From: an uncultured Eubacterium sp.
Lineage (GTDB): Bacteria > Bacillota > Clostridia > Lachnospirales > Lachnospiraceae
Direction of reading: 5' to 3'
DNA: 64,000 nt
NCBI GenBank assembly: GCA_910583555.1
Contig: CAJTXO010000010.1
Coordinates: 62,001 to 126,000 of the forward strand
Shown: one piece after another, positions 44,464 through 53,049 of the stretch
Position numbering within the stretch: position 1 is the stretch's first letter
Layout of the letters: every line of letters begins with the position of its first letter
The notes under the pieces: generated by a model
What the model was told of the DNA's origin: nothing
The model's input: the letters and a program-made list of their open reading frames with translations, nothing else
Databases searched by the model: none
Position numbers and translations under genes: made by a program

Positions 44464-45243
44464 ATGTTAAATCAATATGAAGATTTCAAAAAAGAGTTTT
44501 TGAATCTTGCCAAAATAGATCTGAACTCTTATAAAGAGAGCCAGATGAAGAGACGGATCGACAATTTTATCGGAAAAAATAACTGCCGCGGGTATGTGGA
44601 CTTTTTTGAAAAGATCAAGACAGACCGCAAACTGTTTGATACGTTCATCACCTATCTGACGATAAATGTATCAGAATTTTACCGCAATCCCGAACAGTGG
44701 CAGACGCTGGAGAAGGTTGTCATTCCGCATCTTATCAGCCGGCATGGGAAACGGCTGCGTGTCTGGAGCGCGGCGTGTTCGACAGGAGACGAGCCGTACA
44801 CGCTGGCTATGGTATTCAGTGAATTCTTACCGCTGAGCCAGCTTGAGATCATTGCTACCGATCTGGACAAGGAAGTTCTGTCGAAGGCAAAGAAGGGCTG
44901 TTACAACGAGAAAAGTGTTCGCGGACTGCCGCCGAAATACCGTCAGAAGTTTTTTGAAAAACAGGAGGACGGTATGTACAGGGTATCAGATTCCCTGAGG
45001 TCCTGCATCAAGTTTCAGGAACAAAATCTGTTAAAGGATCCGTATCCGACAGATGTGGATCTTCTGGTATGCCGAAATGTTCTGATCTACTTTACAGATA
45101 AGGCAAAAGACGGTATTTATAAAGGATTCGCGAAGTCGCTCAAAAAAGATGGTGTGCTTTTTGTCGGAAGTACAGAGCAGATCATTGGCGCGAAGCAGTA
45201 CGGCTTGGAATCCATGAAATCGTTTTTTTATAAAAAACTTTGA
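44464..45243 (+). CDS. cheR: Chemoreceptor glutamate methyltransferase
   Basis: 259 residues; methylates Glu residues of chemoreceptors using SAM. The N-terminal helical domain includes MKRRIDNFIGKNN. The SAM-binding domain has FITYLTINVSEFYRNPEQW, RVWSAACSTGDEPYTLAM and IIATDLDKEVLSKAKKG, and CRNVLIYFTDKAKDGIY toward the end. The protein stands alone with no other che genes adjacent; the only receptor in the window is the soluble one at 29227. It is followed by a hairpin and a repeat array. Confidence 0.92.
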   Translation: MLNQYEDFKKEFLNLAKIDLNSYKESQMKRRIDNFIGKNNCRGYVDFFEKIKTDRKLFDTFITYLTINVSEFYRNPEQWQTLEKVVIPHLISRHGKRLRVWSAACSTGDEPYTLAMVFSEFLPLSQLEIIATDLDKEVLSKAKKGCYNEKSVRGLPPKYRQKFFEKQEDGMYRVSDSLRSCIKFQEQNLLKDPYPTDVDLLVCRNVLIYFTDKAKDGIYKGFAKSLKKDGVLFVGSTEQIIGAKQYGLESMKSFFYKKL

Positions 45244-45262
45244 ATGTAAAAATTTAAGGCCA

Positions 45263-45286
45263 AGCCACTCATACCGAGTGGCTTTG
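45263..45286 (+). terminator. Probable terminator after cheR
   Basis: An 8-bp stem AGCCACTC/GAGTGGCT with a five-base loop lies 20 bp after the cheR stop. Only three T residues overlap the end of the stem, so it may be leaky. Confidence 0.5.
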
Positions 45287-45315
45287 CACATGTAGACGGA
45301 GGGTTTCTGTTCGTC

Positions 45316-45435
45316 AAGAGTGCAATTTACTCTCTAAGAGTGAAGTTTACTCTCCAAGAGTGCAATTTACTCTTTCAGAGTGAATTTTACTCTTTAAGAG
45401 TGAATTTTACTCTTTCAGAGTGAAGTAAAATAAAG
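45316..45435. repeat. Array of 20-bp palindromic units upstream of plsX
   Basis: Five full units and one partial unit with an exact 20-base period, consensus AAGAGTGAATTTTACTCTTT. Each unit is a palindrome (AAGAGT / ACTCTT around seven bases). Adjacent units also form ACTCTTTAAGAGT palindromes across their joints. The last unit decays to GAAGTAAAATAAAG, 48 bp before plsX. There are no spacers, so it is not a CRISPR array. Confidence 0.9.
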
Positions 45436-45482
45436 CGGGTGAAGGATAAACACCATCCGCAGGTGAGAAAAGAGGGATTCCT

Positions 45483-46484
45483 ATGGAAAAAGTCGTGGTT
45501 GCCCTGGATGCGATGGGCGGTGACTACGCTCCGGAACAGACAGTAAAGGGAGCGGTCAATGCAGTAAATTCATCGGATGAGATCAAGGTTCTTCTGGTCG
45601 GAAAAGAGGAACTGATTCAGGAAGAACTAAAGAAATATGAATATGACAGCCGTTTGATCGACGTTGTGAACGCGACGGAGATCATTGAGATGGGAGACGT
45701 CCCGACGGCAGCGGTGAAAAAGAAGAAGGATTCCTCTCTCGTTGTGGCGATGAAACTCGTCCGCGACGAAAAGGCAGATGCCGTCGTATCGGCTGGCAGC
45801 ACCGGTGCGGTCCTCGTCGGGGGACAGCTTGTCGTCGGAAGGTTAAAGGGGATCAAGCGTCCGCCGCTCGCTCCGTTTGTGCCGACGACGAAAGGGTTTT
45901 CCTTACTTCTCGACTGCGGCGCCAATGTGGACGCGAGGCCGGAACACCTCGTACAGTTTGCCCAGATGGGTTCCATTTATTTTGAAAATGTGATCGGAAA
46001 GAAAAAACCGACGGTCGGCCTGTTAAACATCGGTACGGAAGAGGAAAAGGGCAACCAGCTCGTAAAGGAGACGCATCCGCTTTTGAAAGAGTGTAAGACG
46101 ATCAACTATATCGGCAGTATCGAGTCGAGGGAGATCGTGCGGGGAGCGGCCGACGTCATCGTATGCGAGGCGTTTGCCGGAAACATCGTGCTGAAATTTT
46201 TTGAGGGGCTGGCCCTGACGCTGTTTGACAGCCTGAAACAGGGACTGATGTCCAGCCTGCGCACAAAAATCGGAACACTTCTGATCAAGCCGGCGCTGAA
46301 AGGCCTGAAAAAACAGTTTGACACGAGCAGCCAGGGCGGGGCGCCGCTTCTCGGGCTGAAAGGGCTTGTCGTAAAAGCGCACGGCAATTCTACGGAGAAA
46401 GAGATTGAGATCGCGATCAAGCAGTGTATTTCCTTTAAAAAGCAGAAGATCAATGAGAAAATCAAAGAAAGTATTTGTGAGTGA
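45483..46484 (+). CDS. plsX: Phosphate acyltransferase
   Basis: 333 residues; converts acyl-ACP to acyl-phosphate for phospholipid synthesis. Family motifs: VVALDAMGGDYAPEQTVKGA at the N-terminus, SAGSTGAVLVGGQLVVGRLKG, LLDCGANVDARPEHLVQFA, NIGTEEEKGNQLVKE and VCEAFAGNIVLKFFEG. The ATG has GAGAAAAGAGGGA upstream. It follows the 20-bp palindrome array, which may control it. Unlike many Firmicutes there is no acpP between plsX and rnc, and no rpmF in front. Confidence 0.94.
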   Translation: MEKVVVALDAMGGDYAPEQTVKGAVNAVNSSDEIKVLLVGKEELIQEELKKYEYDSRLIDVVNATEIIEMGDVPTAAVKKKKDSSLVVAMKLVRDEKADAVVSAGSTGAVLVGGQLVVGRLKGIKRPPLAPFVPTTKGFSLLLDCGANVDARPEHLVQFAQMGSIYFENVIGKKKPTVGLLNIGTEEEKGNQLVKETHPLLKECKTINYIGSIESREIVRGAADVIVCEAFAGNIVLKFFEGLALTLFDSLKQGLMSSLRTKIGTLLIKPALKGLKKQFDTSSQGGAPLLGLKGLVVKAHGNSTEKEIEIAIKQCISFKKQKINEKIKESICE

Positions 46485-46485
46485 T

Positions 46486-47166
46486 ATGGATGGTTTAAAG
46501 AAATTTGAGGAAAAGATCGGCTATTTTTTCCAGCGCATGCCGCTTTTGAAGGATGCGCTCACACATAGTTCGTTTGCCAATGAGCGGGGCTGGTCATACG
46601 ATCGCAATAACGAGCGTCTGGAATTTTTGGGAGACGCCGTGCTGGAACTTGTCAGCAGCGATTTCATTTTTCATGAACACCGTTCGGATACGGAGGGGAA
46701 GATGACGAAGCTCCGCGCGAGCCTTGTCTGCGAGCAGAGCCTCGCGGCTTCCGCCAGGGAGATCGGACTGGGGGAGTACATCCGTCTCGGCCGGGGAGAG
46801 CAGGCGACCGGCGGCGCCGAGCGGGATTCGATCCTCTCGGACGCGTTCGAGGCGGTGATCGGGGCTATCTACCTGGATGGCGGGCTGGAGAGCGCGGCCG
46901 CATTTATCCGGCGTTTTGTTCTTTCGGACATTGAAGATAAAAAATTGTTTTATGACAGCAAGACGATTCTGCAGGAAATGATCCAGGACGGCGGGAAACA
47001 CACGATTTCGTATGAACTGGTTTCGGAGAGCGGGCCGGACCACGCCAAAGAATTTGCCGTCCGCTGCAACGTGGACGGCAAACCGATGGGGACTGGGAGG
47101 GGGAAATCGAAAAAGGCCGCGGAGCAGAAAGCCGCCTATGAGACGATTTTAAAAATCAGAAATTGA
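46486..47166 (+). CDS. rnc: Ribonuclease III
   Basis: 226 residues from the ATG at 46486, one base after the plsX stop; an upstream ATG at 46453 inside plsX would add 11 residues and is possible, since the ribosome site (GTGAGTG) is weak. The catalytic domain has LTHSSFANE, ERLEFLGDAVLELVSSDFIF, LRASLVCEQSLA and LSDAFEAVIGAIYLDGG with the metal-binding acidic residues. The C-terminal double-stranded RNA-binding domain ends SKKAAEQKAAYETIL. It processes rRNA and other structured RNAs. Confidence 0.94.
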   Translation: MDGLKKFEEKIGYFFQRMPLLKDALTHSSFANERGWSYDRNNERLEFLGDAVLELVSSDFIFHEHRSDTEGKMTKLRASLVCEQSLAASAREIGLGEYIRLGRGEQATGGAERDSILSDAFEAVIGAIYLDGGLESAAAFIRRFVLSDIEDKKLFYDSKTILQEMIQDGGKHTISYELVSESGPDHAKEFAVRCNVDGKPMGTGRGKSKKAAEQKAAYETILKIRN

Positions 47167-47179
47167 TTGGAGTTTTAGG

Positions 47180-50100
47180 ATGTATCTGAAAAGTATAGAG
47201 GTTCACGGGTTTAAGTCGTTTGCCAATAAACTCGTATTTGAATTTCATAACGGGATCACCGGGATCGTGGGACCGAACGGAAGCGGTAAGAGCAATGTGG
47301 CGGATGCCGTGCGGTGGGTGCTCGGCGAACAGAGTGCGAAGCAGCTCAGGGGCGCCAGTATGCAGGATGTCATTTTTGCGGGGACGGAGATGAGAAAGCC
47401 GCAGAGTTACGCGTATGTGGCGCTCACGATCACGAATGAGGACCATGTGCTCAACGTGCCGTACGAGGAAGTGCAGGTGGCGCGGAGGGTGTACCGCTCA
47501 GGGGAAAGTGAATATTTGTTAAATGGAGCATCCTGCCGTCTCAAAGACGTTCAGGAATTGTTTTTTGATACCGGAATTGGCAAAGAGGGGTATTCCATCA
47601 TCGGCCAGGGGCAGATCGACCGGATCCTCAGCGGAAAACCGGAAGAGCGCCGGGAACTGTTTGACGAGGCGGCCGGTATCGTGAAGTTCAAGAAGCGGAA
47701 GGCGACGGCCGAGAAAAACCTCGACGCGGAGAGCCAGAACCTTCTCCGCGTGAAAGATATCCTGACAGAACTGGAAAAGCAGGTCGGCCCGCTGGAAGAG
47801 CAGTCGGAAAAGGCGAGGGAGTATCTGCATCTGAAAGAGGATTTGAAAAACTACGAGATCGGTCTGTTTTTGCAGGATTACGACAGTTTTCACGAGGAAC
47901 TCGAGGAGGTCAGCGGAAATATCGCGAACACCGAGCGGGAACTGGAAGAGGAAAAAGCGCGCCAGGCGAGCACAAAAACCGAATTTGAACAGATGGAACT
48001 TAAGATCCAGGCGTTTGATGAGCAGTTAGAGAGAAAAAAGGAAAAATGTAATAAAGACCGCCTGCTCTGCACGGAGATCGAAGGTGAGATCAAGGTTGCC
48101 AGGGAAAAACTGTCCTCCCTTTCGGACGGCAAAGAGTATCAGGCCGAGCGGATGGCAAGTATTCAGGCGGGCATCGAACAGGCCGAGCAGGAAAAGCAGG
48201 GGTATCTGGAAACGCAGAAAGAACTGCTCGCGCGGCTGGCAGAAAAGCAGGAACAGGAGAGTGCGCTTTTAGCGGAGGAGAGCCGGCTTACGGCAGAATT
48301 GACGGCGACCAGCGAGGCGATCACCGATCAGAATGCGATCATCGATTCGACGGCGGGCACGAGTTCCGAGATCAATCTGGAAAAACAGAAGACCGAATCG
48401 ATGATGGAGCAGAATTCGATCCGCCGCGCGGAACTGAACCGGCAGATCCTCTCGAATAAGAGCCAGATGGCCGCCGCCGCCGAAGATATGGAGCGGGAAG
48501 AGAAGGCACTTGATGATATCCGGGAGACGCTGGACCGTGAGAGGCAGAAAAAGCAGGAACTGTTAAAAAAGGCAGAGGAGAGCAGGGCCTCGGCGGGCGA
48601 GGTCCGCAGACAGTTAGAGGAACAGCGCAAACAGTATCATATCAGTAATTCCCGGCTCACAACGCTGAAAAACATTACCGAGCGGTACGACGGATACGGA
48701 CAGAGCATCCGCCGAGTGATGGAGCAGAAGACGAAAAATAAAGGAATATTAGGTGTCGTAGCAGATATCATCCAGGTGGAGAAAAAATATGAGACGGCCG
48801 TGGAGACGGCATTAGGCGGGAATATACAGAATATCGTGACCGAGGATGAACAGACGGCGAAACAGATGATCGATTTCCTCAAAAAGAACCGTTACGGAAG
48901 GGCGACGTTCCTGCCGCTCACGACCGTGTCGGCGCAGAGCGGGCGCATCCGGCCCGAGGTGCTGAAAGAAAGCGGCGTGATCGGCTGCGTGTCGGAACTG
49001 GTGGCGAAAGAGGAAAAATACGACGGATTGATCGAGTATCTGTTGGGAAGTTTTGTTCTCGTCGATACGATCGATCACGCGCTAAAGATTGGCCGGAAAT
49101 ATCATCATTCGCTGCGCATCGTCACGCTGGAGGGCGAGCTGCTCCGTCCGGGCGGTTCGATGTCGGGCGGTGCCTATAAGAACAGCAGCAACCTTCTCGG
49201 CAGAAGGCGGGAGATGGAAAAACTCGAGGAAGAGATCCGCAAAATAAAAACGTCGATGGAAAAACAGGAACAAAAGATCAATAAACTGGAGCAGGACTCC
49301 AAAAAGGCGGTGCAGAAGGCCGGGGAGAAAGACAATGTACTGAGGGAATGGGAATTAAAGGAAAATACGGCTTCCCTCAAATACGAGCAGGCGGTTTCGG
49401 TGAAAGAAGAAAAAGAGGCCGAATACCACTCGATCGTAAAAGACGGGAGAGAACTCGAGGAACAGAAAAATATATTAGAGGACACGCTTTCGCGCATTGT
49501 GGAGCGGCTGGAGGAGAGCCAGAAGGCGAACGAGACGGCGAAAAATGAACTGGAGCAGGCGTCCGAGCGGATCGAACAGGTGAGGGAGGAACTCTCGGCG
49601 TGCCAGCAGCGCTTAACGGAACTGAAAGTCGATATTTCAACCGATACGAGCCAGCAGGAGTTTCTCGCCGAAAATCTCGAAAAGGCGGAGCGGCTGCTAA
49701 AAGAGCGGCGGACGGAATACGAAGCGCTTGTGAACGAACAGGATCAGTCGGACTGCCAGGCAGAGGAGATGGAGCAGTCCATCCGGCAGTTCGATCAGAG
49801 GGTGGAGGCGCTCCGAGAGGAGATCGCTGTTTTGGAGCAGGAGATCGAGGAGTCGTCGAAGAAAAAGGACGAGCTCATGACTTCGCAGAAAGATTTCTTC
49901 GACCGCCGGAACGAGATGATGGAGCGCATCGGAAAACTGGATAAAGAGTGTTTCCGCCTCGGTTCGCGCAAGGAAAAACTCGAGGAACAGTTAGAGGCGC
50001 GGATCAACTATATGTGGTCGGAGTATGAGATCACGTATCACAATGCAAAGGAATTGACGGCACAGTCCGATCTCTCGTATACGAGGATGAAAAGCCTTGT

Positions 50101-50761
50101 GACGGAGACGAAAGACCGCATACGGTCTCTGGGAGATGTCAATGTCAACGCGATCGAGGATTTTAAAAATGTCAGCGAGCGTTACGATTTGTTAAAGACG
50201 CAGCACGATGACCTGATCGAGTCCGAGGAGGCGTTAAAGAAGATCATCGCGGAACTGGATGAGGAGATGCGCAAACAGTTCAGTGAGAAGTTCGCGCAGA
50301 TCAAAAGCCAGTTTGACAAGGTGTTCCGTGAATTGTTCGGCGGCGGAAAGGGAACACTGGAACTGGTGGAAGAAGAGGATGTGCTTGTCGCCGGCATCCG
50401 CATCATCGCCCAGCCGCCGGGGAAAAAACTGCAGAATATGATGCAGCTGTCGGGAGGAGAGAAGGCGTTGACGGCGATCGCGCTTTTATTCGCGATACAG
50501 AACCTCAAACCGTCCCCGTTCTGCCTGCTGGATGAGATCGAGGCGGCGCTCGATGATTCGAACGTCAAACGCTACGCCAAATATTTACATAAACTTACGA
50601 AAAATACGCAGTTTATCGTGATCACCCACCGGCAGGGCACGATGTCGGCCGCCGACGCCCTCTACGGGATCACGATGCAGGAGAAGGGCGTTTCGACGCT
50701 CGTTTCGGTCAAACTGATCGAAGAGCAGTTAAAAAATGAAGTAAATAAGATGGCAGAATAA
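47180..50761 (+). CDS. smc: Chromosome segregation protein SMC
   Basis: 1193 residues, the expected length. The N-terminal ATPase half has Walker A GPNGSGKSNVADAVRWVLGE (about residues 32-51) and the Q-loop region. Long coiled coils follow, with a hinge at about residues 515-650 (GVVADIIQVEKKYETAVETA, GGSMSGGAYKNSSNLLGRRR). The C-terminal half has the signature LSGGEKALTAIALLFAIQ and Walker B CLLDEIEAALDD. It organises and segregates the chromosome with ScpA and ScpB. The last 70 or so bases are duplicated right after the stop. ftsY follows. Confidence 0.96.
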   Translation: MYLKSIEVHGFKSFANKLVFEFHNGITGIVGPNGSGKSNVADAVRWVLGEQSAKQLRGASMQDVIFAGTEMRKPQSYAYVALTITNEDHVLNVPYEEVQVARRVYRSGESEYLLNGASCRLKDVQELFFDTGIGKEGYSIIGQGQIDRILSGKPEERRELFDEAAGIVKFKKRKATAEKNLDAESQNLLRVKDILTELEKQVGPLEEQSEKAREYLHLKEDLKNYEIGLFLQDYDSFHEELEEVSGNIANTERELEEEKARQASTKTEFEQMELKIQAFDEQLERKKEKCNKDRLLCTEIEGEIKVAREKLSSLSDGKEYQAERMASIQAGIEQAEQEKQGYLETQKELLARLAEKQEQESALLAEESRLTAELTATSEAITDQNAIIDSTAGTSSEINLEKQKTESMMEQNSIRRAELNRQILSNKSQMAAAAEDMEREEKALDDIRETLDRERQKKQELLKKAEESRASAGEVRRQLEEQRKQYHISNSRLTTLKNITERYDGYGQSIRRVMEQKTKNKGILGVVADIIQVEKKYETAVETALGGNIQNIVTEDEQTAKQMIDFLKKNRYGRATFLPLTTVSAQSGRIRPEVLKESGVIGCVSELVAKEEKYDGLIEYLLGSFVLVDTIDHALKIGRKYHHSLRIVTLEGELLRPGGSMSGGAYKNSSNLLGRRREMEKLEEEIRKIKTSMEKQEQKINKLEQDSKKAVQKAGEKDNVLREWELKENTASLKYEQAVSVKEEKEAEYHSIVKDGRELEEQKNILEDTLSRIVERLEESQKANETAKNELEQASERIEQVREELSACQQRLTELKVDISTDTSQQEFLAENLEKAERLLKERRTEYEALVNEQDQSDCQAEEMEQSIRQFDQRVEALREEIAVLEQEIEESSKKKDELMTSQKDFFDRRNEMMERIGKLDKECFRLGSRKEKLEEQLEARINYMWSEYEITYHNAKELTAQSDLSYTRMKSLVTETKDRIRSLGDVNVNAIEDFKNVSERYDLLKTQHDDLIESEEALKKIIAELDEEMRKQFSEKFAQIKSQFDKVFRELFGGGKGTLELVEEEDVLVAGIRIIAQPPGKKLQNMMQLSGGEKALTAIALLFAIQNLKPSPFCLLDEIEAALDDSNVKRYAKYLHKLTKNTQFIVITHRQGTMSAADALYGITMQEKGVSTLVSVKLIEEQLKNEVNKMAE

Positions 50762-50848
50762 GTGGATGTTTCGACGCTCGTTTCGGTCAAACTGATCAAT
50801 GAGCAGTTAAAAGACGAGGGAAAAGAAGAATGAGAGGCAGAATAAGTG
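50690..50848 (+). repeat. Tandem duplication of the smc 3' tail
   Basis: The final 75 or so bases of smc and its stop (from GTTTCGACGCTCG at 50690) are repeated from 50768, ending in GGCAGAATAAGTG (first at 50752, second at 50836). The two copies are close to identical for the first 45 bases and then diverge with a 6-base length change. The second copy is not in frame with smc and sits in the leader of ftsY. Confidence 0.85.
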
Positions 50849-50865
50849 AAAAGGCAGGAACGGAT

Positions 50866-51789
50866 ATGAGTGAAAAGAAAGGTTTTTTCAGTAAGTTAAA
50901 AAGCGGTCTGAGCAAGACCAGGACGAGTTTTTCTTCGGGGATCAATTCTATTTTTTCGGGTTTTTCGGAAATTGATGATGATTTTTACGAGGAACTCGAA
51001 GAGCAGCTTGTCATGGCGGATATCGGGGTTGATACGACGATGCGCATTATGGAAGATCTGCGGCACAAAGTAAAAGAAGAGAAGATCAAGGAGGCCTCGG
51101 CATGCCGGTCGGTGCTGAAAGATACGATCAAAGACCAGATGCGCGTGCAGGAGGACGCTTATTCGTTTGAACAGAAAAAATCGGTCATTCTTTTTATCGG
51201 AGTCAATGGCGTTGGGAAGACGACAAGTGTAGGAAAACTGGCGGGACAGCTCAAGGGCGACGGGAAAAAAGTGCTCTTGGCGGCGGCAGATACGTTTCGT
51301 GCCGGAGCGATCGATCAGTTAAAGGAGTGGTCGGCGCGCGCTGGCGTTGATATCATCGCCGGACAGGAGGGCTCCGACCCGGCGGCGATCGTGTATGACG
51401 CGGTAGCGGCGGCTAAGGCCAGGAATACCGATATTCTTTTGTGTGATACGGCGGGGCGGCTGCACAACAAGAAAAACCTGATGGCCGAGCTGCATAAAAT
51501 ATATAAGATCATCGCGAGTGAATACGCGGACGCCCATTTGGAGACGTGGATCGTCGTTGACGGGACGACGGGGCAGAACGCGCTCGTCCAGGCAAAACAG
51601 TTTGGCGAGGCGGCGGACATCACGGGTGTCGTTCTGACGAAGCTCGACGGCACGGCAAAGGGCGGTATCGCGATCGCGATCCAGTCCGAACTCGAAGTTC
51701 CGGTAAAATACATCGGGATCGGGGAGAAGATGGGAGATTTGCAGAAATTCGATGCGGACCAGTTTGTGGACGCATTGTTTGATGACTAG
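50866..51789 (+). CDS. ftsY: Signal recognition particle receptor
   Basis: 307 residues from the ATG at 50866 (MSEKKGFFSKLKSGLSKTR), preceded by GGCAGGAACGG; the in-frame ATG at 50830 lies in the duplicated smc tail and is unlikely. The NG domain has the GTPase motifs GVNGVGKTTSVGKL, AAADTFRAGAIDQLKEW, DTAGRLHNKKNLM and TKLDGTAKGG, ending IGIGEKMGDLQKFDAD. There is only a short basic A-region, as in many Firmicutes. It docks ribosome-SRP complexes at the membrane. Confidence 0.95.
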   Translation: MSEKKGFFSKLKSGLSKTRTSFSSGINSIFSGFSEIDDDFYEELEEQLVMADIGVDTTMRIMEDLRHKVKEEKIKEASACRSVLKDTIKDQMRVQEDAYSFEQKKSVILFIGVNGVGKTTSVGKLAGQLKGDGKKVLLAAADTFRAGAIDQLKEWSARAGVDIIAGQEGSDPAAIVYDAVAAAKARNTDILLCDTAGRLHNKKNLMAELHKIYKIIASEYADAHLETWIVVDGTTGQNALVQAKQFGEAADITGVVLTKLDGTAKGGIAIAIQSELEVPVKYIGIGEKMGDLQKFDADQFVDALFDD

Positions 51790-51812
51790 ATAGAAAGGCA
51801 GATGACGGTAAA

Positions 51813-53033
51813 ATGATGACATTGGATAAGTTTGAAGAGGCGAGTGAGAGAGTCAAAGAGGTGATCCTCCCGACCAACCTGATCTACAGCGAGTATTTCA
51901 GCGCGCAGACCGGGGCGAAAGTGTACCTGAAACCGGAAAATATGCAGTATACAGGTGCCTATAAGGTGAGGGGCGCTTATTATAAGATCAGTACACTCTC
52001 GGAAGAAGAGAGGGAGCGGGGGCTGATCACGGCGTCGGCCGGGAACCATGCGCAGGGCGTGGCATACGCGGCCAAATTATTTGGCGTGAAGGCTGTGATC
52101 GTCATGCCGACGACGACACCGCTCATCAAGGTGAACCGGACGAAAAGTTACGGTGCGGAGGTTGTTCTTCACGGCGACGTCTACGACGACGCGTGCAGCC
52201 ACGCTCTGAAACTGGCGGAGGAAGAAGGCTATACGTTTGTCCATCCGTTCGACGATGAAGTCGTGGCGACCGGGCAGGGTTCGGTGGCGATGGAGATTTT
52301 CAAGGAACTTCCGACCGTTGACATCATCCTCGTGCCGATCGGCGGAGGCGGGCTCGCCTGCGGCGTATCGACGCTGACGAAGCTTTTAAATCCAAACATT
52401 ACTGTGATCGGCGTGGAGCCGGCCGGGGCCAACTGTATGCAGGAATCGATCCGGCAGGGAAAGGTCGTGTCGCTTCCCTCGGTCAGCACGGTGGCGGATG
52501 GCACGGCGGTCAAAACGCCGGGGACCAATATTTTCCCCTATATACAGAAAAATGTCGATGACATCGTGACGGTGGAAGATCAGGACCTGATCGTCAACTT
52601 CCTTGACATGATGGAAAATCATAAAATGATCGTGGAAAATTCGGGGCTTCTCACGGTGGCGGCGCTGCGCAAGCTGGATATCAAAGGAAAACGCGTGGTC
52701 TCGATCCTGAGCGGCGGCAATATGGATGTGATCACGATCTCGTCGGTCGTACAGCACGGCCTGATCCAGCGCGGGCGGATCTTTACGGTGGCCGTCGAGA
52801 TGCCGGACCGCCCGGGCGAATTGTTCCGCGTCTCGGAGGTGCTTGCGAAGGCACAGGGAAATATCATCCGGCTCGAGCACAACCAGTTTGTCAGCATTAA
52901 CCGAAATGCGGCGGTGGAACTGACGATCACGATGGAGGCGTTTGGCCATGAGCATAAGGACCAGATCATAAAGGCGCTGAAGGATGCCGGGTATCAGCCG
53001 AAGATCCAGCAGCCGACGGGGATTTATTATTAG
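51813..53033 (+). CDS. ilvA: Threonine ammonia-lyase (PLP-dependent, ACT-domain)
   Basis: 406 residues; deaminates threonine to 2-oxobutanoate. The PLP lysine is in TGAYKVRGAYYKI (about residue 50). SAGNHAQGVAYAAKLFG, GGGGLACGVSTL for PLP phosphate, and SGGNMDV follow. The C-terminal 75 residues form one ACT-like domain (VEMPDRPGELFRVSEVLAK), which in relatives gives allosteric control. Size and single ACT domain fit the 400-residue class, catabolic or biosynthetic. Two ATGs are adjacent at the start. It lies 16 bp before the HisZ start region and may be co-transcribed with the his genes. Confidence 0.9.
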   Translation: MMTLDKFEEASERVKEVILPTNLIYSEYFSAQTGAKVYLKPENMQYTGAYKVRGAYYKISTLSEEERERGLITASAGNHAQGVAYAAKLFGVKAVIVMPTTTPLIKVNRTKSYGAEVVLHGDVYDDACSHALKLAEEEGYTFVHPFDDEVVATGQGSVAMEIFKELPTVDIILVPIGGGGLACGVSTLTKLLNPNITVIGVEPAGANCMQESIRQGKVVSLPSVSTVADGTAVKTPGTNIFPYIQKNVDDIVTVEDQDLIVNFLDMMENHKMIVENSGLLTVAALRKLDIKGKRVVSILSGGNMDVITISSVVQHGLIQRGRIFTVAVEMPDRPGELFRVSEVLAKAQGNIIRLEHNQFVSINRNAAVELTITMEAFGHEHKDQIIKALKDAGYQPKIQQPTGIYY

Positions 53034-53049
53034 AAAGGGATTGGAAGCT

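Noticed and set aside
45316..45435. CRISPR-like regular repeat array
   Set aside because: Units are 20 bp, contiguous and palindromic with no unique spacers and no cas genes nearby.
46405..46485. Longer N-terminus for RNase III
   Set aside because: The extension lies within plsX codons and is Ser/Arg-rich without family similarity; the start at 46486 gives the normal length.
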